The notes under the pieces were generated by a model. It did no database searches. It had not been told where the DNA came from and was given only the letters and a program-made list of their open reading frames with translations. A program made the translations under genes and the position numbers. DNA of 64,000 bases from Amaranthus tricolor (Eukaryota; Streptophyta; Magnoliopsida; Caryophyllales; Amaranthaceae). How positions within the stretch are numbered: position 1 is the first letter of the stretch; each line of letters begins with the position of its first letter. Of this stretch, positions 41,180 through 56,200 are shown one piece after another. Where the stretch lies: NCBI RefSeq assembly GCF_026212465.1, contig NC_080063.1, positions 808,501 to 872,500 of the forward strand. Direction: 5' to 3'.

Positions 41180-44100
41180 AATGAACGATGAAGAATGAAC
41201 AAGGATCAATGATCAATGAAGAATTAACGATGAAGAATGAACAAGGATCAATGATCAATAAAGAATGAACGATGAAGAATGAAAAAGGATCAATGATCAA
41301 TGAAGAATGAACGATGAAGAATGAACAAGGATCAATGATCAATGAACAATTAACAATGAAGAATGAACAAGAATTAATGATCAATGAAGAATGAACGATG
41401 AAGAATGAACAAGGATCAATGTTAATTGAAGAATGAACGATGAAGAATGTACAAGGATCAATGATTAATGAAGAATAAATGATGAAGAATGAACAAGGAT
41501 CAATGGTCAATGACGAATGAACGATGAAGAATGAACAAGGATCAAAGATCAATGAAGAATGAACGATGAAGAATGAACAAGGATCAATGATCAATGAAGA
41601 ATGAACGATGAAGAATGAACAAGGATTAATGGTCAATGACGAATGAACGATGAAGAATGAACAAGGATCAATGATCAATGAAGAATGAACGATGTAAAAT
41701 GAACAAGGATCAATGATCAAAGAAGAATGAACGATGAAGAATGAACAAGGATCAATGATTAATGAAGAATGAACGATGAAGAGTGAACAAGGATCAATGA
41801 TCAATGAAGAAAGAACGATGAAGAATGAACAACGATCAATGATCAATGACGAATGAACGACGAAGAATGAACAAGGATCAATTATCAATGAAGAATGAAG
41901 ATTGAACGATGAAGAATGAACAAGGTTCAATGATCAATGAAGAATGAACGATGAAGAATGAACAAGGATCAATGGTCAATGACGAATGAACGATGAAGAA
42001 TAAACAAGGATCAATGATCAATGATTAATGAACGATGAAGAATGAACAAAGATGAATGATCAATGAAGAATGAACGATGAAGAATGAACAAGGATTAATG
42101 GTCAATGATGAATGAACGATGAATAATGAACAAGGATCAATGATCATTGAAGAATGAACGATGAAGAATGAACAAGGAACAATGATCAATGAAGAATGAA
42201 CGATGAAGAATGAACAAGGATCAATGATCAATGACGAATGAACGATGATGAATGAACAAGGATCAATGATCAATGAAGAATAAACGATGAAGAATGAACA
42301 AGGATCAATGATCAATGAAGAATGAACGATGAAGAATGAACAAGGATTAATGGTCAATGACGAATGAACGATGAAGAATGTACAAGGATCAATGATCAAT
42401 GAAGAATGAACGATGAAGAATGAACAAGGATCAATGATCAATGAACAATGAACGATGACGAATGAACAAGGATCAATGATCAATGACGAATGAACGATGA
42501 AGAATGAACAAGGATCAATGATCAATGAAGAATGAACGATGAAGAATGCACAAGGATCAATGATCAATGAAGAATTAACAAGGATCAATGATCAATGACG
42601 AATGAACGATGAAGAATGAACAAGGATCAATTATCAATGAAGAATGAACGATGAAGAATGAACAAGGATCAATGGTCAATGACGAAGGAACGATGAATAT
42701 TAAAAAAGGATCAATGATCAATAAAGAATGAACGATGAAGAATGAACAAGGATGAATGATCAATGAAGAATGAACGATGAAGCATGAACAAGGATCTATG
42801 ATCAATAACGAATGAACGATGAAGAATGAACTAGGATCAATGATCAATGAACAATGAACGATGATGAATGAACAACGATCAATGATCAATGAAGAATGAA
42901 CGATGAAGAATGAACAAGGATCAATGATCAATGACGAATGAGCGATGAAGAATGAACAAGGATCAATGATCAATGAAGAAGGAACGATGAAGAATGAACA
43001 AGGATCAATGATCAGTGACGAATGAACGATGAAGAATGAACAAGGATCAATGATCACTGAAGAATGAACGATGAAGAATGAACAAGGATCAATGATCAAT
43101 GAAGAATGAACGATGAAGAATGAACAAGGATTAATGGTCAATGACGAATGAACGATGAAGAATGAACAAGGATCAATGATCAATGAAGACTGAACGATGA
43201 AGAATGAACAAGGATCAATGATCAACGAAGAATGAACGATGAAGAATGAACAAGGATCAATGATAATTGAAGAATGAACGATGAAGAATGAACAAGGATC
43301 AATGATCAATGAAGAATAAATGATGAAGAATTAACAAGGATCAATGGTCACTGACGAATGAACGATGAAGAATGAACAAGGATCAATGATCAATGAAGAA
43401 TGAACGATGAAGAATGAACAAGGATCAATGATCAATGAAGAATGAACGATGAAGAATGAACAAGGATTAATGGTCAATGACGAATGAACGATGAAGAATG
43501 AAAAAGGATCAATGATCAATGAAGAATGAACGATGAAAAATGAACAAGGATCAATGATCAATGAAGAATGAACGATGAAGAATGAACAAGGATCAATGAT
43601 CAATGAAGACTGAACGATGAAGAATGAACAAGGATCAATGATCAATGAAGAATGAATATTTGAACGATGAAGAATGAACAAGGATCAATGATCAATGAAG
43701 AATGAACGATGAAGAATGAACAAGTATCAATGGTCAATGACGAATGAACGATGAAGAATGAACAAGGATCAATGATCAATGATTAATGAACGATGAAGAA
43801 TGAACAAGGATGAATGATCAATGAAGAATGAACGATGAAGAATGAACAAGGATTAATGGTCAATGACGAATGAACGATGAATAATGAAGAAGGATCAATG
43901 ATCAATGAAGAATGAACGATGAAGAATGAACAAGGATCAATGATCAATGAAGAATGAACGATGGAGAATGAACAAGGATCAATGATCAATGAAGAATGAA
44001 CGATGAAGAATGAACAAGGATCAATGATCAATGAAGAATGAACGATGAAGAATGAACAAGGATCAATGATAATTGAAGAATGAACGATGAAGAATGAACA

Positions 44101-47100
44101 AGGATCAATGATCAATGAAGAATAAATGATGAAGAATTAACAAGAATCAATGGTCAATGACGAATGAACGATGAAGAATGAACAAGGATCAATGATCAAT
44201 GAACAATGAACGATGAAGAATGAACAAGGATCAATGATCAATGAAGAATGAACGATGAAGAATGAACAAGGATCAATGATCAATGAAGAATGAACGATGA
44301 AGAATGAACAAGGATCAATGATCAATGAAGACTGAACGATGAAGAATGAACAAAGGATCAATGATCAATGAAGAATGAACGATGAAGAATGAACAAGGAT
44401 CAATGATCAGTGACGAATGAACAATGAAGAATGAACAAGGATCAATGATCAATGAAGAATGAAGATTGAACGATGAAGAATGAACAAGGATCAATGATCA
44501 ATGAAGAATGAACGATGAAGAATGAACAAGGACCAATGGTCAATGACGAATGAACGATGAATAATGAACAAGGATCAATGATCAATGAAGAATGAACGAT
44601 GAAGAATGAACAAGGAACAATGATCAATGAAGAATGAACGATGAAGAATGAACAAGGATCAATGATCAATGACGAATGAACGATGAAGAATGAACAAGGA
44701 TCAATGATCAATGAAGAATGAACGATGAAGAATGAACAAGGATTAATGGTCAATGACGAATGAACGATGAAGAATGAACAAGGATCAATGATCAATGAAG
44801 AATTAACGATGAAGAATGAACAAGGATCAATGATCAATGAAGAATGAACGATGAAGAATGAACAAGGATCAATGATCAATGAAGAATGAACGATGAAGAA
44901 TGAAAAAGGATCAATGATCAGTGACGAATGAACGATGAAGAATGAACAAGCATCAATGATCAATGAAGAATGAAGATTGAACGATGATGAATGAACAAGG
45001 ATCAATGATCAATAAAGAATAAACGATGAAGAATGAACAAGGATCAATGGTCAATGACGAATGAACGATGAAGAATGAACAAGGATCAATGATCAATGAA
45101 GAATGAACGATGAAGAATGAACAAGGATCAATGATCAATGAAGAATGAACGATGAAGAATGAACAAGGATTAATGGTCAATGATGAATGAACGATGAAGA
45201 ATGAACAAGGATCAATGATCAATGATTAATGAACGATGAAGAATGAACAAGGATGAATGATCAATGAAGAATGAACGATGAAGAATGAACAAGGATTAAA
45301 GGTCAATGACGAATGAACGATGAAGAATGAAAAAGGATCAAAGATCAATGAAGAATGAACGATGAAAAATGAACAAGGATCAATGATCAATGAAGAATGA
45401 ACGATGAAGAATGAACAAGGATCAATGATCAATGAAGACTGAACGATGCAGAATGAACAAGGATCACTGATCAGTGAAGAATGAACGAAGAAGAATGAAC
45501 AAGGATCAATGATCAGTGACGAATGAACGATGAAGAATGAACAAGGATCAATGATCAATGAAGAATTAACGATGAAGAATGAACAAGGATCAATGATCAA
45601 TAAAGAATGAACGATGAAGAATGAAAAAGGATCAATGATCAATGAAGAATGAACGATGAAGAATGAACAAGGATCAATGATCAATGAACAATTAACAATG
45701 AAGAATGAACAAGAATTAATGATCAATGAAGAATGAACGATGAAGAATGAACAAGGATCAATGTTAATTGAAGAATGAACGATGAAGAATGTACAAGGAT
45801 CAATGATTAATGAAGAATAAATGATGAAGAATGAACAAGGATCAATGGTCAATGACGAATGAACGATGAAGAATGAACAAGCATCAAAGATCAATGAAGA
45901 ATGAACGATGAAGAATGAACAAGGATCAATGATCAATGAAGAATGAACGATGAAGAATGAACAAGGATTAATGGTCAATGACGAATGAACGATGAAGAAT
46001 GAACAAGGATCAATGATCAATGAAGAATGAACGATGAAAAATGAACAAGGATCAATGATCAAAGAAGAATGAACGATGAAGAATGAACAAGGATCAATGA
46101 TTAATGAAGAATGAACGATGAAGAGTGAACAAGGATCAATGATCAATGAAGAAAGAACGATGAAGAATGAACAACGATCAATGATCAGTGACGAATGAAC
46201 GACGAAGAATGAACAAGGATCAATTATCAATGAAGAATGAAGATTGAACGATGAAGAATGAACAAGGTTCAATAATCAATGAAGAATGAACGATGAAGAA
46301 TGAACAAGGATCAATGGTCAATGACGAATGAACGATGAAGAATAAACAAGGATCAATGATCAATGATTAATGAACGATGAAGAATGAACAAGGATGAATG
46401 ATCAATGAAGAATGAACGATGAAGAATGAACAAGGATTAATGGTCAATGATGAATGAACGATGAATAATGAACAAGGATCAATGATCATTGAAGAATGAA
46501 CGATGAAGAATGAACAAGGAACAATGATCAATGAAGAATGAACGATGAAGAATGAACAAGGATCAATGATCAATGACGAATGAACGATGATGAATGAACA
46601 AGGATCAATGATCAATGAAGAATAAACGATGAAGAATGAACAAGGATCAATGATCAATGAAGAATGAACGATGAAGAATGAACAAGGATTAATGGTCAAT
46701 GACGAATGAACGATGAAGAATGTACAAGGATCAATGATCAATGAAGAATGAACGATGAAGAATGAACAAGGATCAATGATCAATGAACAATGAACGATGA
46801 CGAATGAACAAGGATCAATGATCAATGACGAATGAACGATGAAGAATGAACAAGGATCAATGATCAATGAAGAATGAACGATGAAGAATGCACAAGGATC
46901 AATGATCAATGAAGAATTAACAAGGATCAATGATCAATGACGAATGAACGATGAAGAATGAACAAGGATCAATTATCAATGAAGAATGAACGATGAAGAA
47001 TGAACAAGGATCAATGGTCAATGACGAAGGAACGATGAATATTAAAAAAGGATCAATGATCAATGAAGAATGAACGATGAAGAATGAACAAGGATGAATG

Positions 47101-49970
47101 ATCAATGAAGAATGAACGATGAAGCATGAACAAGGATCTATGATCAATAACGAATGAACGATGAAGAATGAACTAGGATCAATGATCAATGAACAATGAA
47201 CGATGATGAATGAACAACGATCAATGGTCAATGAAGAATGAACGATGAAGAATGAACAAGGATCAATGATCAATGACGAATGAGCGATGAAGAATGAACA
47301 AGGATCAATGATCAATGAAGAAGGAACGATGAAGAATGAACAAGGATCAATGATCAGTGACGAATGAACGATGAAGAATGAACAAGGATCAATGATCACT
47401 GAAGAATGAACGATGAAGAATGAACAAGGATCAATGATCAATGAAGAATGAACGATGAAGAATGAACAAGGATTAATGGTCAATGACGAATGAACGATGA
47501 AGAATGAACAAGGATCAATGATCAATGAAGACTGAACGATGAAGAATGAACAAGGATCAATGATCAACGAAGAATGAACGATGAAGAATGAACAAGGATC
47601 AATGATAATTGAAGAATGAACGATGAAGAATGAACAAGGATCAATGATCAATGAAGAATAAATGATGAAGAATTAACAAGGATCAATGGTCACTGACGAA
47701 TGAACGATGAAGAATGAACAAGGATCAATGATCAATGAAGAATGAACGATGAAGAATGAACAAGGATCAATGATCAATGAAGAATGAACGATGAAGAATG
47801 AACAAGGATTAATGGTCAATGACGAATGAACGATGAAGAATGAAAAAGGATCAATGATCAATGAAGAATGAACGATGAAAAATGAACAAGGATCAATGAT
47901 CAATGAAGAATGAACGATGAAGAATGAACAAGGATCAATGATCAATGAAGACTGAACGATGAAGAATGAACAAGGATCAATGATCAATGAAGAATGAACG
48001 ATGAAGAATGAACAAGGATCAATGATCAGTGACGAATGAACGATGAAGAATGAACAAGGATCAATAATCAATGAAGAATGAAGATTGAACGATGAAGAAT
48101 GAACAAGGATCAATGATCAATGAAGAATGAACGATGAAGAATGAACAAGTATCAATGGTCAATGACGAATGAACGATGAAGAATGAACAAGGATCAATGA
48201 TCAATGATTAATGAACGATGAAGAATGAACAAGGATGAATGATCAATGAAGAATGAACGATGAAGAATGAACAAGGATTAATGGTCAATGACGAATGAAC
48301 GATGAATAATGAAGAAGGATCAATGATCAATGAAGAATGAACGATGAAGAATGAACAAGGATCAATGATCAATGAAGAATGAACGATGGAGAATGAACAA
48401 GGATCAATGATCAATGAAGAATGAACGATGAAGAATGAACAAGGATCAATGATCAATGAAGAATGAACGATGAAGAATGAACAAGGATCAATGATAATTG
48501 AAGAATGAACGATGAAGAATGAACAAGGATCAATGATCAATGAAGAATAAATGATGAAGAATTAACAAGGATCAATGGTCAATGACGAATGAACGATGAA
48601 GAATGAACAAGGATCAATGATCAATGAAGAATGAACGATGAAGAATGAACAAGGATCAATGATCAATGAAGAATGAACGATGAAGAATGAACAAGGATCA
48701 ATGATCAATGAAGAATGAACGATGAAGAATGAACAAGGATCAATGATCAATGAAGACTGAACGATGAAGAATGAACAAAGGATCAATGATCAATGAAGAA
48801 TGAACGATGAAGAATGAACAAGGATCAATGATCAGTGACGAATGAACGATGAAGAATGAACAAGGATCAATGATCAATGAAGAATGAAGATTGAACGATG
48901 AAGAATGAACAAGGATCAATGATCAATGAAGAATGAACGATGAAGAATGAACAAGGACCAATGGTCAATGACAAATGAACGATGAATAATGAACAAGGAT
49001 CAATGATCAATGAAGAATGAACGATGAAGAATGAACAAGGAACAATGATCAATGAAGAATGAACGATGAAGAATGAACAAGGATCAATGATCAATGACGA
49101 ATGAACGATGAAGACTGAACAAGGATCAATGATCAATGAAGAATGAACGATGAAGAATGAACAAGGATTAATGGTCAATGACGAATGAACGATGAAGAAT
49201 GAACAAGGATCAATGATCAATGAAGAATTAACGATGAAGAATGAACAAGGATCAATGATCAATGAAGAATGAACGATGAAGAATGAACAAGGATCAATGA
49301 TCAATGAAGAATGAACGATGAAGAATGAAAAAGGATCAATGATCAGTGACGAATGAACGATGAAGAATGAACAAGCATCAATGATCAATGAAGAATGAAG
49401 ATTGAACGATGATGAATGAACAAGGATCAATGATCAATAAAGAATAAACGATGAAGAATGAACAAGGATCAATGGTCAATGACGAATAAACGATGAAGAA
49501 TGAACAAGGATCAATGATCAATGAAGAATGAACGATGAAGAATGAACAAGGATCAATGATCAATGAAGAATGAACGATGAAGAATGAACAAGGATTAATG
49601 GTCAATGACGAATGAACGATGAAGAATGAACAAGGATCAATGATCAATGATTAATGAACGATGAAGAATGAACAAGGATGAATGATCAATGAAGAATGAA
49701 CGATGAAGAATGAACAAGGATTAAAGGTCAATGACGAATGAACGATGAAGAATGAAAAAGGATCAATGATCAATGAAGAATGAACGATGAAAAATGAACA
49801 AGGATCAATGATCAATGAAGAATGAACGATGAAGAATGAACAAGGATCAATGATCAATGAAGACTGAACGATGAAGAATGAACAAGGATCACTGATCAAT
49901 GAAGAATGAACGAAGAAGAATGAACAAGGATCAATGATCAGTGACGAATGAACGATGAAGAATGAACACG
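41180..49970 (+). repeat. 4.3-4.4 kb tandem duplication, family II
   Basis: About 41180-45521 matches 45522-49970. The offset is 4,342 bp on the left part (41930 to 46272, 42588 to 46930) and 4,425 bp right of 43.66 kb (44115 to 48540, 45005 to 49430). The 83-bp step is a deletion in the first copy. Landmarks include AATTAACAATGAAG, GAATGTACAAGG, AAGAGTGAAC, the 28-bp monomer, GGAACGATGAATATT and the 43-bp monomer. Confidence 0.85.
43657..43660. other. Deletion junction with 4-bp filler (TATT)
   Basis: The first copy of the 4.3-kb duplication reads GAATGAATATTTGAACG here. The second copy (48000-48090) has about 83 bp more and ordinary monomer sequence on both sides. TATT is foreign to the monomer at this place, so the site looks like an end-joining scar with a short filler. 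Confidence 0.6.
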
Positions 49971-50142
49971 GATCAATAATCAATGAAGAATGAAGATTGA
50001 ACGATGAAGAATGAACAAGGATAAATGATCAATGAAGAATGAACGATGAAGAATGAACAAGTATCAATGGTCAATGACGAATGAACGATGAAGAATGAAC
50101 AAGGATCAATGATCAATGATTAATGAACGATGAAGAATGAAC

Positions 50143-50254
50143 AAGGATGAATGATCAATGAAGAATGAACGATGAAGAATGAACGATGAAGAATGAACAA
50201 GGATGAATGATCAATGAAGAATGAACGATGAAGAATGAACGATGAAGAATGAAC
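50143..50254 (+). repeat. Two consecutive 56-bp (eight-heptamer) monomers
   Basis: Each has an extra GATGAAG-AATGAAC pair relative to the 42-bp unit. The two run 50143-50198 and 50199-50254, followed by a normal monomer starting AAGGATT. With the 28-, 35- and 49-bp monomers seen elsewhere, they form a ladder of heptamer multiples. Confidence 0.85.
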
Positions 50255-53200
50255 AAGGATTAATGGTCAATGACGAATGAACGATGAAGAATGAACAAGG
50301 ATCAATGATCAATGAAGAATGAACGATGGAGAATGAACAAGGATCAATGATCAATGAAGAATGAACGATGAAGAATGAACAAGGATCAATGATCAATGAA
50401 GAATGAACGATGAAGAATGAACAAGGATCAATGATAATTGAAGAATGAACGATGAAGAATGAACAAGGATCAATGATCAATGAAGAATAAATGATGAAGA
50501 ATTAACAAGGATCAATGGTCAATGACGAATGAACGATGAAGAATGAACAAGGATCAATGATCAATGAAGAATGAACAATGAAGAATGAACAAGGATCAAT
50601 GATCAATGAAGAATGAACGATGAAGAATGAACAAGGATTAGTGGACAATGACGAATGAACGATGAAGAATGAAAAAGGATCAATGATCAATGAAGAATGA
50701 ACGATGAAAAATGAACAAGGATCAATGATCAATGAAGAATGAACGATGAAGAATGAACAAGGATCAATGATCAATGAAGAATGAACGATGAAGAATGAAC
50801 AAGGATTAGTGGACAATGACGAATGAACGATGAAGAATGAAAAAGGATCAATGATCAATGAAGAATGAACGATGAAAAATGAACAAGGATCAATGATCAA
50901 TGAAGAATGAACGATGAAGAATGAACAAGGATCAATGATCAATGAAGACTGAACGATGAAGAATGAACAAAGGATCAATGATCAATGAAGAATGAACGAT
51001 GAAGAATGAACAAGGATCAATGATCAATGAAGAATGAAGATTGAACAATGAAGAATGAACAAGGATAAATGATCAATGAAGAATGAACGATGAAGAATGA
51101 ACAAGGACCAATGGTCAATGACGAATGAACGATGAATAATGAACAAGGATCAATGATCAATGAAGAATGAACGATGAAGAATGAACAAGGAACAATGATC
51201 AATGAAGAATGAACGATGAAGAATGAACAAGGATCAATGATCAATGACGAATGAACGATGAAGAATGAACAAGGATCAATGATCAATGAAGAATGAACGA
51301 TGAAGAATGAACAAGGATTAATGTTCAATGACGAATGAACGATGAAGAATGAACAAGGATCAATGATCAATGAAGAATTAACGATGAAGAATTAACAAGG
51401 ATCAATGATCAATGAAGAATGAACGATGAAGAATGAACAAGGATCAATGATCAATGAAGAATGAACGATGAAGAATGAAAAAGGATCAATGATCAGTGAC
51501 GAATGAACGATGAAGAATGAACAAGCATCAATGATCAATGAAGAATGAAGATTGAACGATGATGAATGAACAAGGATCAATGATCAATAAAGAATAAACT
51601 ATGAAGAATGAACAAGGATCAATGGTCAATGACGAATGAACGATGAAGAATGAACAAGGATCAATGATCAATGAAGAATGAACGATGAAGAATGAACAAG
51701 GATCAATGATCAATGAAGAATGAACGATGAAGAATGAACAAGGATTAATGGTCAATGACGAATGAACGATGAAGAATGAACAAGGATCAATGATCAATGA
51801 TTAATGAACGATGAAGAATGAACAAGGATGAATGATCAATGAAGAATGAACGATGAAGAATGAACAAGGATTAAAGGTCAATGACGAATGAACGATGAAG
51901 AATGAAAAAGGATCAATGATCAATGAAGAATGAACGATGAAAAATGAACAAGGATCAATGATCAATGAAGAATGAACGATGAAGAATGAACAAGGATCAA
52001 TGATCAATGAAGACTGAACGATGAAGAATGAACAAGGATCACTGATAAATGAAGAATGAACGAAGAAGAATGAACAAGGATCAATGATCAGTGACGAATG
52101 AACGATGAAGAATGAACAAGGATCAATAATCAATGAAGAATGAAGATTGAACGATGAAGAATGAACAAGGATGAATGATCAATGAAGAATGAACAATGAA
52201 GAATGAACAAGTATCAATGGTCAATGACGAATGAACGATGAAGAATGAACAAGGATCAATGATCAATGATTAATGAACGATGAAGAATGAACAAGGATGA
52301 ATGATCAATGAAGAATGAACGATGAAGAATGAACAAGGATTAATGGTCAATGACGAATGAACGAAGAATAATGAAGAAGGATCAATGATCAATGAAGAAT
52401 GAACGATGAAGAATGAACAAGGATCAATGATCAATGAAGAATGAACGATGGAGAATGAACAAGGATCAATGATCAATGAAGAATGAACGATGAAGAATGA
52501 ACAAGGATCAATGATCAATGAAGAATGAACGATGAAGAATGAACAAGGATCAATGATAATTGAAGAATGAACGATGAAGAATGAACAAGGATCAATGATC
52601 AATGAAGAATAAATGATGAAGAATTAACAAGGATCAATGGTCAATGACGAATGAACGATGAAGAATGAACAAGGATCAATGATCAATGAAGAATGAACGA
52701 TGAAGAATGAACAAGGATCAATGATCAATGAAGAATGAACGATGAAGAATGAACAAGGATTAATGGACAATGACGAATGAACGATGAAGAATGAAAAAGG
52801 ATCAATGATCAATGAAGAATGAACGATGAAAAATGAACAAGGATCAATGATCAATGAAGAATGAACGATGAAGAATGAACAAGGATCAATGATCAATGAA
52901 GACTGAACGATGAAGAATGAACAAAGGATCAATGATCAATGAAGAATGAACGATGAAGAATGAACAAGGATCAATGATCAGTGACGAATGAACGATGAAG
53001 AATGAACAAGGATCAATGATCAATGAAGAATGAAGATTGAACAATGAAGAATGAACAAGGATCAATGATCAATGAAGAATGAACGATGAAGAATGAACAA
53101 GGACCAATGGTCAATGACGAATGAACGATGAATAATGAACAAGGATCAATGATCAATGAAGAATGAACGATGAAGAATGAACAAGGAACAATGATCAATG

Positions 53201-56200
53201 AAGAATGAACGATGAAGAATGAACAAGGATCAATGATCAATGACGAATGAACGATGAAGAATGAACAAGGATCAATGATCAATGAAGAATGAACGATGAA
53301 GAATGAACAAGGATTAATGGTCAATGACGAATGAACGATGAAGAATGAACAAGGATCAATGATCAATAAAGAATTAACGATGAAGAATGAACAAGGATCA
53401 ATGATCAATGAAGAATGAACGATGAAGAATGAACAAGGATCAATGATCAATGAAGAATGAACGATGAAGAATGAAAAAGGATCAATGATCAGTGACGAAT
53501 GAACGATGAAGAATGAACAAGCATCAATGATCAATGAAGAATGAAGATTGAACGATGATGAATGAACAAGGATCAATGATCAATAAAGAATAAACGATGA
53601 AGAATGAACAAGGATCAATGGTCAATGACGAATGAACGATGAAGAATGAACAAGGATCAATGATCAATGAAGAATGAACGATGAAGAATGAACAAGGATC
53701 AATGATCAATGAAGAATGAACGATGAAGAATGAACAAGGATTAATGGTCAATGACGAATGAACGATGAAGAATGAACAATGATCAATGATCAATGATTAA
53801 TGAACGATGAAGAATGAACAAGGATGAATGATCAATGAAGAATGAACGATGAAGAATGAACAAGGATTAAAGGTCAATGACGAATGAACGATGAAGAATG
53901 AAAAAGGATCAATGATCAATGAAGAATGAACGATGAAAAATGAACAAGGATCAATGATCAATGAAGAATGAACGATGAAGAATGAACAAGGATCAATGAT
54001 CAATGAAGACTGAACGATGAATAATGAACAAGGATCACTGATAAATGAAGAATGAACGAAGAAGAATGAACAAGGATCAATGATCAGTGACGAATGAACG
54101 ATGAAGAATGAACAAGGATCAATAATCAATGAAGAATGAAGATTGAACGATGAAGAATGAACAAGGATCAATGATCAATGAAGAATGAACGATGAAGAAT
54201 GAACAAGTATCAATGGTCAATGACGAATGAACGATGAAGAATGAACAAGGATCAATGATCAATGATTAATGAACGATGAAGAATGAACAAGGATGAATGA
54301 TCAATGAAGAATGAACGATGAAGAATGAACAAGGATTAATGGTCAATGACGAATGAACGATGAATAATAAAGAAGGATCAATGATCAATGAAGAATGAAC
54401 GATGAAGAATGAACAAGCATGAATGATCAATGAAGAATGAACGATGGAGAATGAACAAGGATCAATGATCAATGAAGAATGATCGATGAAGAATGAACAA
54501 GGATCAATGATCAATGAAGAATGAACGATGAAGAATGAACAAGGATCAATGATAATTGAAGAATGAACGATGAAGAATGAACAAGGATCAATGATCAATG
54601 AAGAATAAATGATGAAGAATTAACAAGGATCAATGGTCAATGACGAATGAACGATGAAGAATGAACAAGGATCAATGATCAATGAAGAATGAACGATGAA
54701 GAATGAACAAGGATCAATGATCAATGAAGAATGAACGATGAAGAATGAACAAGAATTAATGGACAATGACGAATGAACGATGAAGAATGAAAAAGGATCA
54801 ATGATCAATGAAGAATGAACGATGAAAAATGAACAAGGATCAATGATCAATGAAGAATGAACGATGAAGAATGAACAAGGATCAATGATCAATGAAGACT
54901 GAACGATGAAGAATGAACAAAGGATCAATGATCAATGAAGAATGAACGATGAAGAATGAACAAGGATCAATGATCAGTGACGAATGAACGATGAAGAATG
55001 AACAAGGATCAATGATCAATGAAGAATGAAGATTGAACAATGAAGAATGAACAAGGATCAATGATCAATGAAGAATGAACGATAAAGAATGAACAAGGAC
55101 CAATGGTCAATGACGAATGAACGATGAATAATGAACAAGGATCAATGATCAATGAAGAATGAACGATGAAGAATGAACAAGGAACAATGATCAATGAAGA
55201 ATGAACGATGAAGAATGAACAAGGATCAATGATCAATGACGAATGAACGATGAAGAATGAACAAGGATCAATGATCAATGAAGAATGAACGATGAAGAAT
55301 GAACAAGGATTAATGGTCAATGACGAATGAACGATGAAGAATGAACAAGGATCAATGATCAATGAAGAATTAACGATGAAGAATGAACAAGGATCAATGA
55401 TCAATGAAGAATGAACGATGAAGAATGAACAAGGATCAATGATCAATGAAGAATGAACGATGAAGAATGAAAAAGGATCAATGATCAGTGACGAATGAAC
55501 GATGAAGAATGAACAAGCATCAATGATCAATGAAGAATGAAGATTGAACGATGATGAATGAACAAGGATCAATGATCAATAAAGAATAAACGATGAAGAA
55601 TGAACAAGGATCAATGGTCAATGACGAATGAACGATGAAGAATGAACAAGGATCAATGATCAATGAAGAATGAACGATGAAGAATGAACAAGGATCAATG
55701 ATCTATGAAGAATGAACGATGAAGAATGAACAAGGATTAATGGTCAATGACGAATGAACGATGAAGAATGAACAAGGATCAATGATCAATGATTAATGAA
55801 CGATGAAGAATGAACAAGGATGAATGATCAATGAAGAATGAACGATGAAGAATGAACAAGGATTAAAGGTCAATGACGAATGAACGATGAAGAATGAAAA
55901 AGGATCAATGATCAATGAAGAATGAACGATGAAAAATGAACAAGGATCAATGATCAATGAAGAATGAACGATGAAGAATGAACAAGGATCAATGATCAAT
56001 GAAGACTGAACGATGAAGAATGAACAAGGATCACTGATAAATGAAGAATGAACGAAGAAGAATGAACAAGGATCAATGATCAGTGACGAATGAACGATGA
56101 AGAATGAACAAGGATCAATAATCAATGAAGAATGAAGATTGAACGATGAAGAATGAACAAGGATCAATGATCAATGAAGAATGAACGAAGAAGAATGAAC

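Larger units (their letters stand above)
28928..41346 (+). repeat. Super-unit duplication, copy 2
   Basis: This is the partner of 1-9626. It carries an extra 3,045 bp at about 31291-34335 and lacks 252 bp (six monomers) relative to 3420-3700, the gap falling near 35430. Both length changes are multiples of 7. The match ends sharply at 41346/9626: copy 1 goes on with family I monomers and copy 2 with family II. A correctly assembled genome with repeated 29-32 kb amplification units, or a misassembly of one such unit, would both look like this. Confidence 0.88.
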
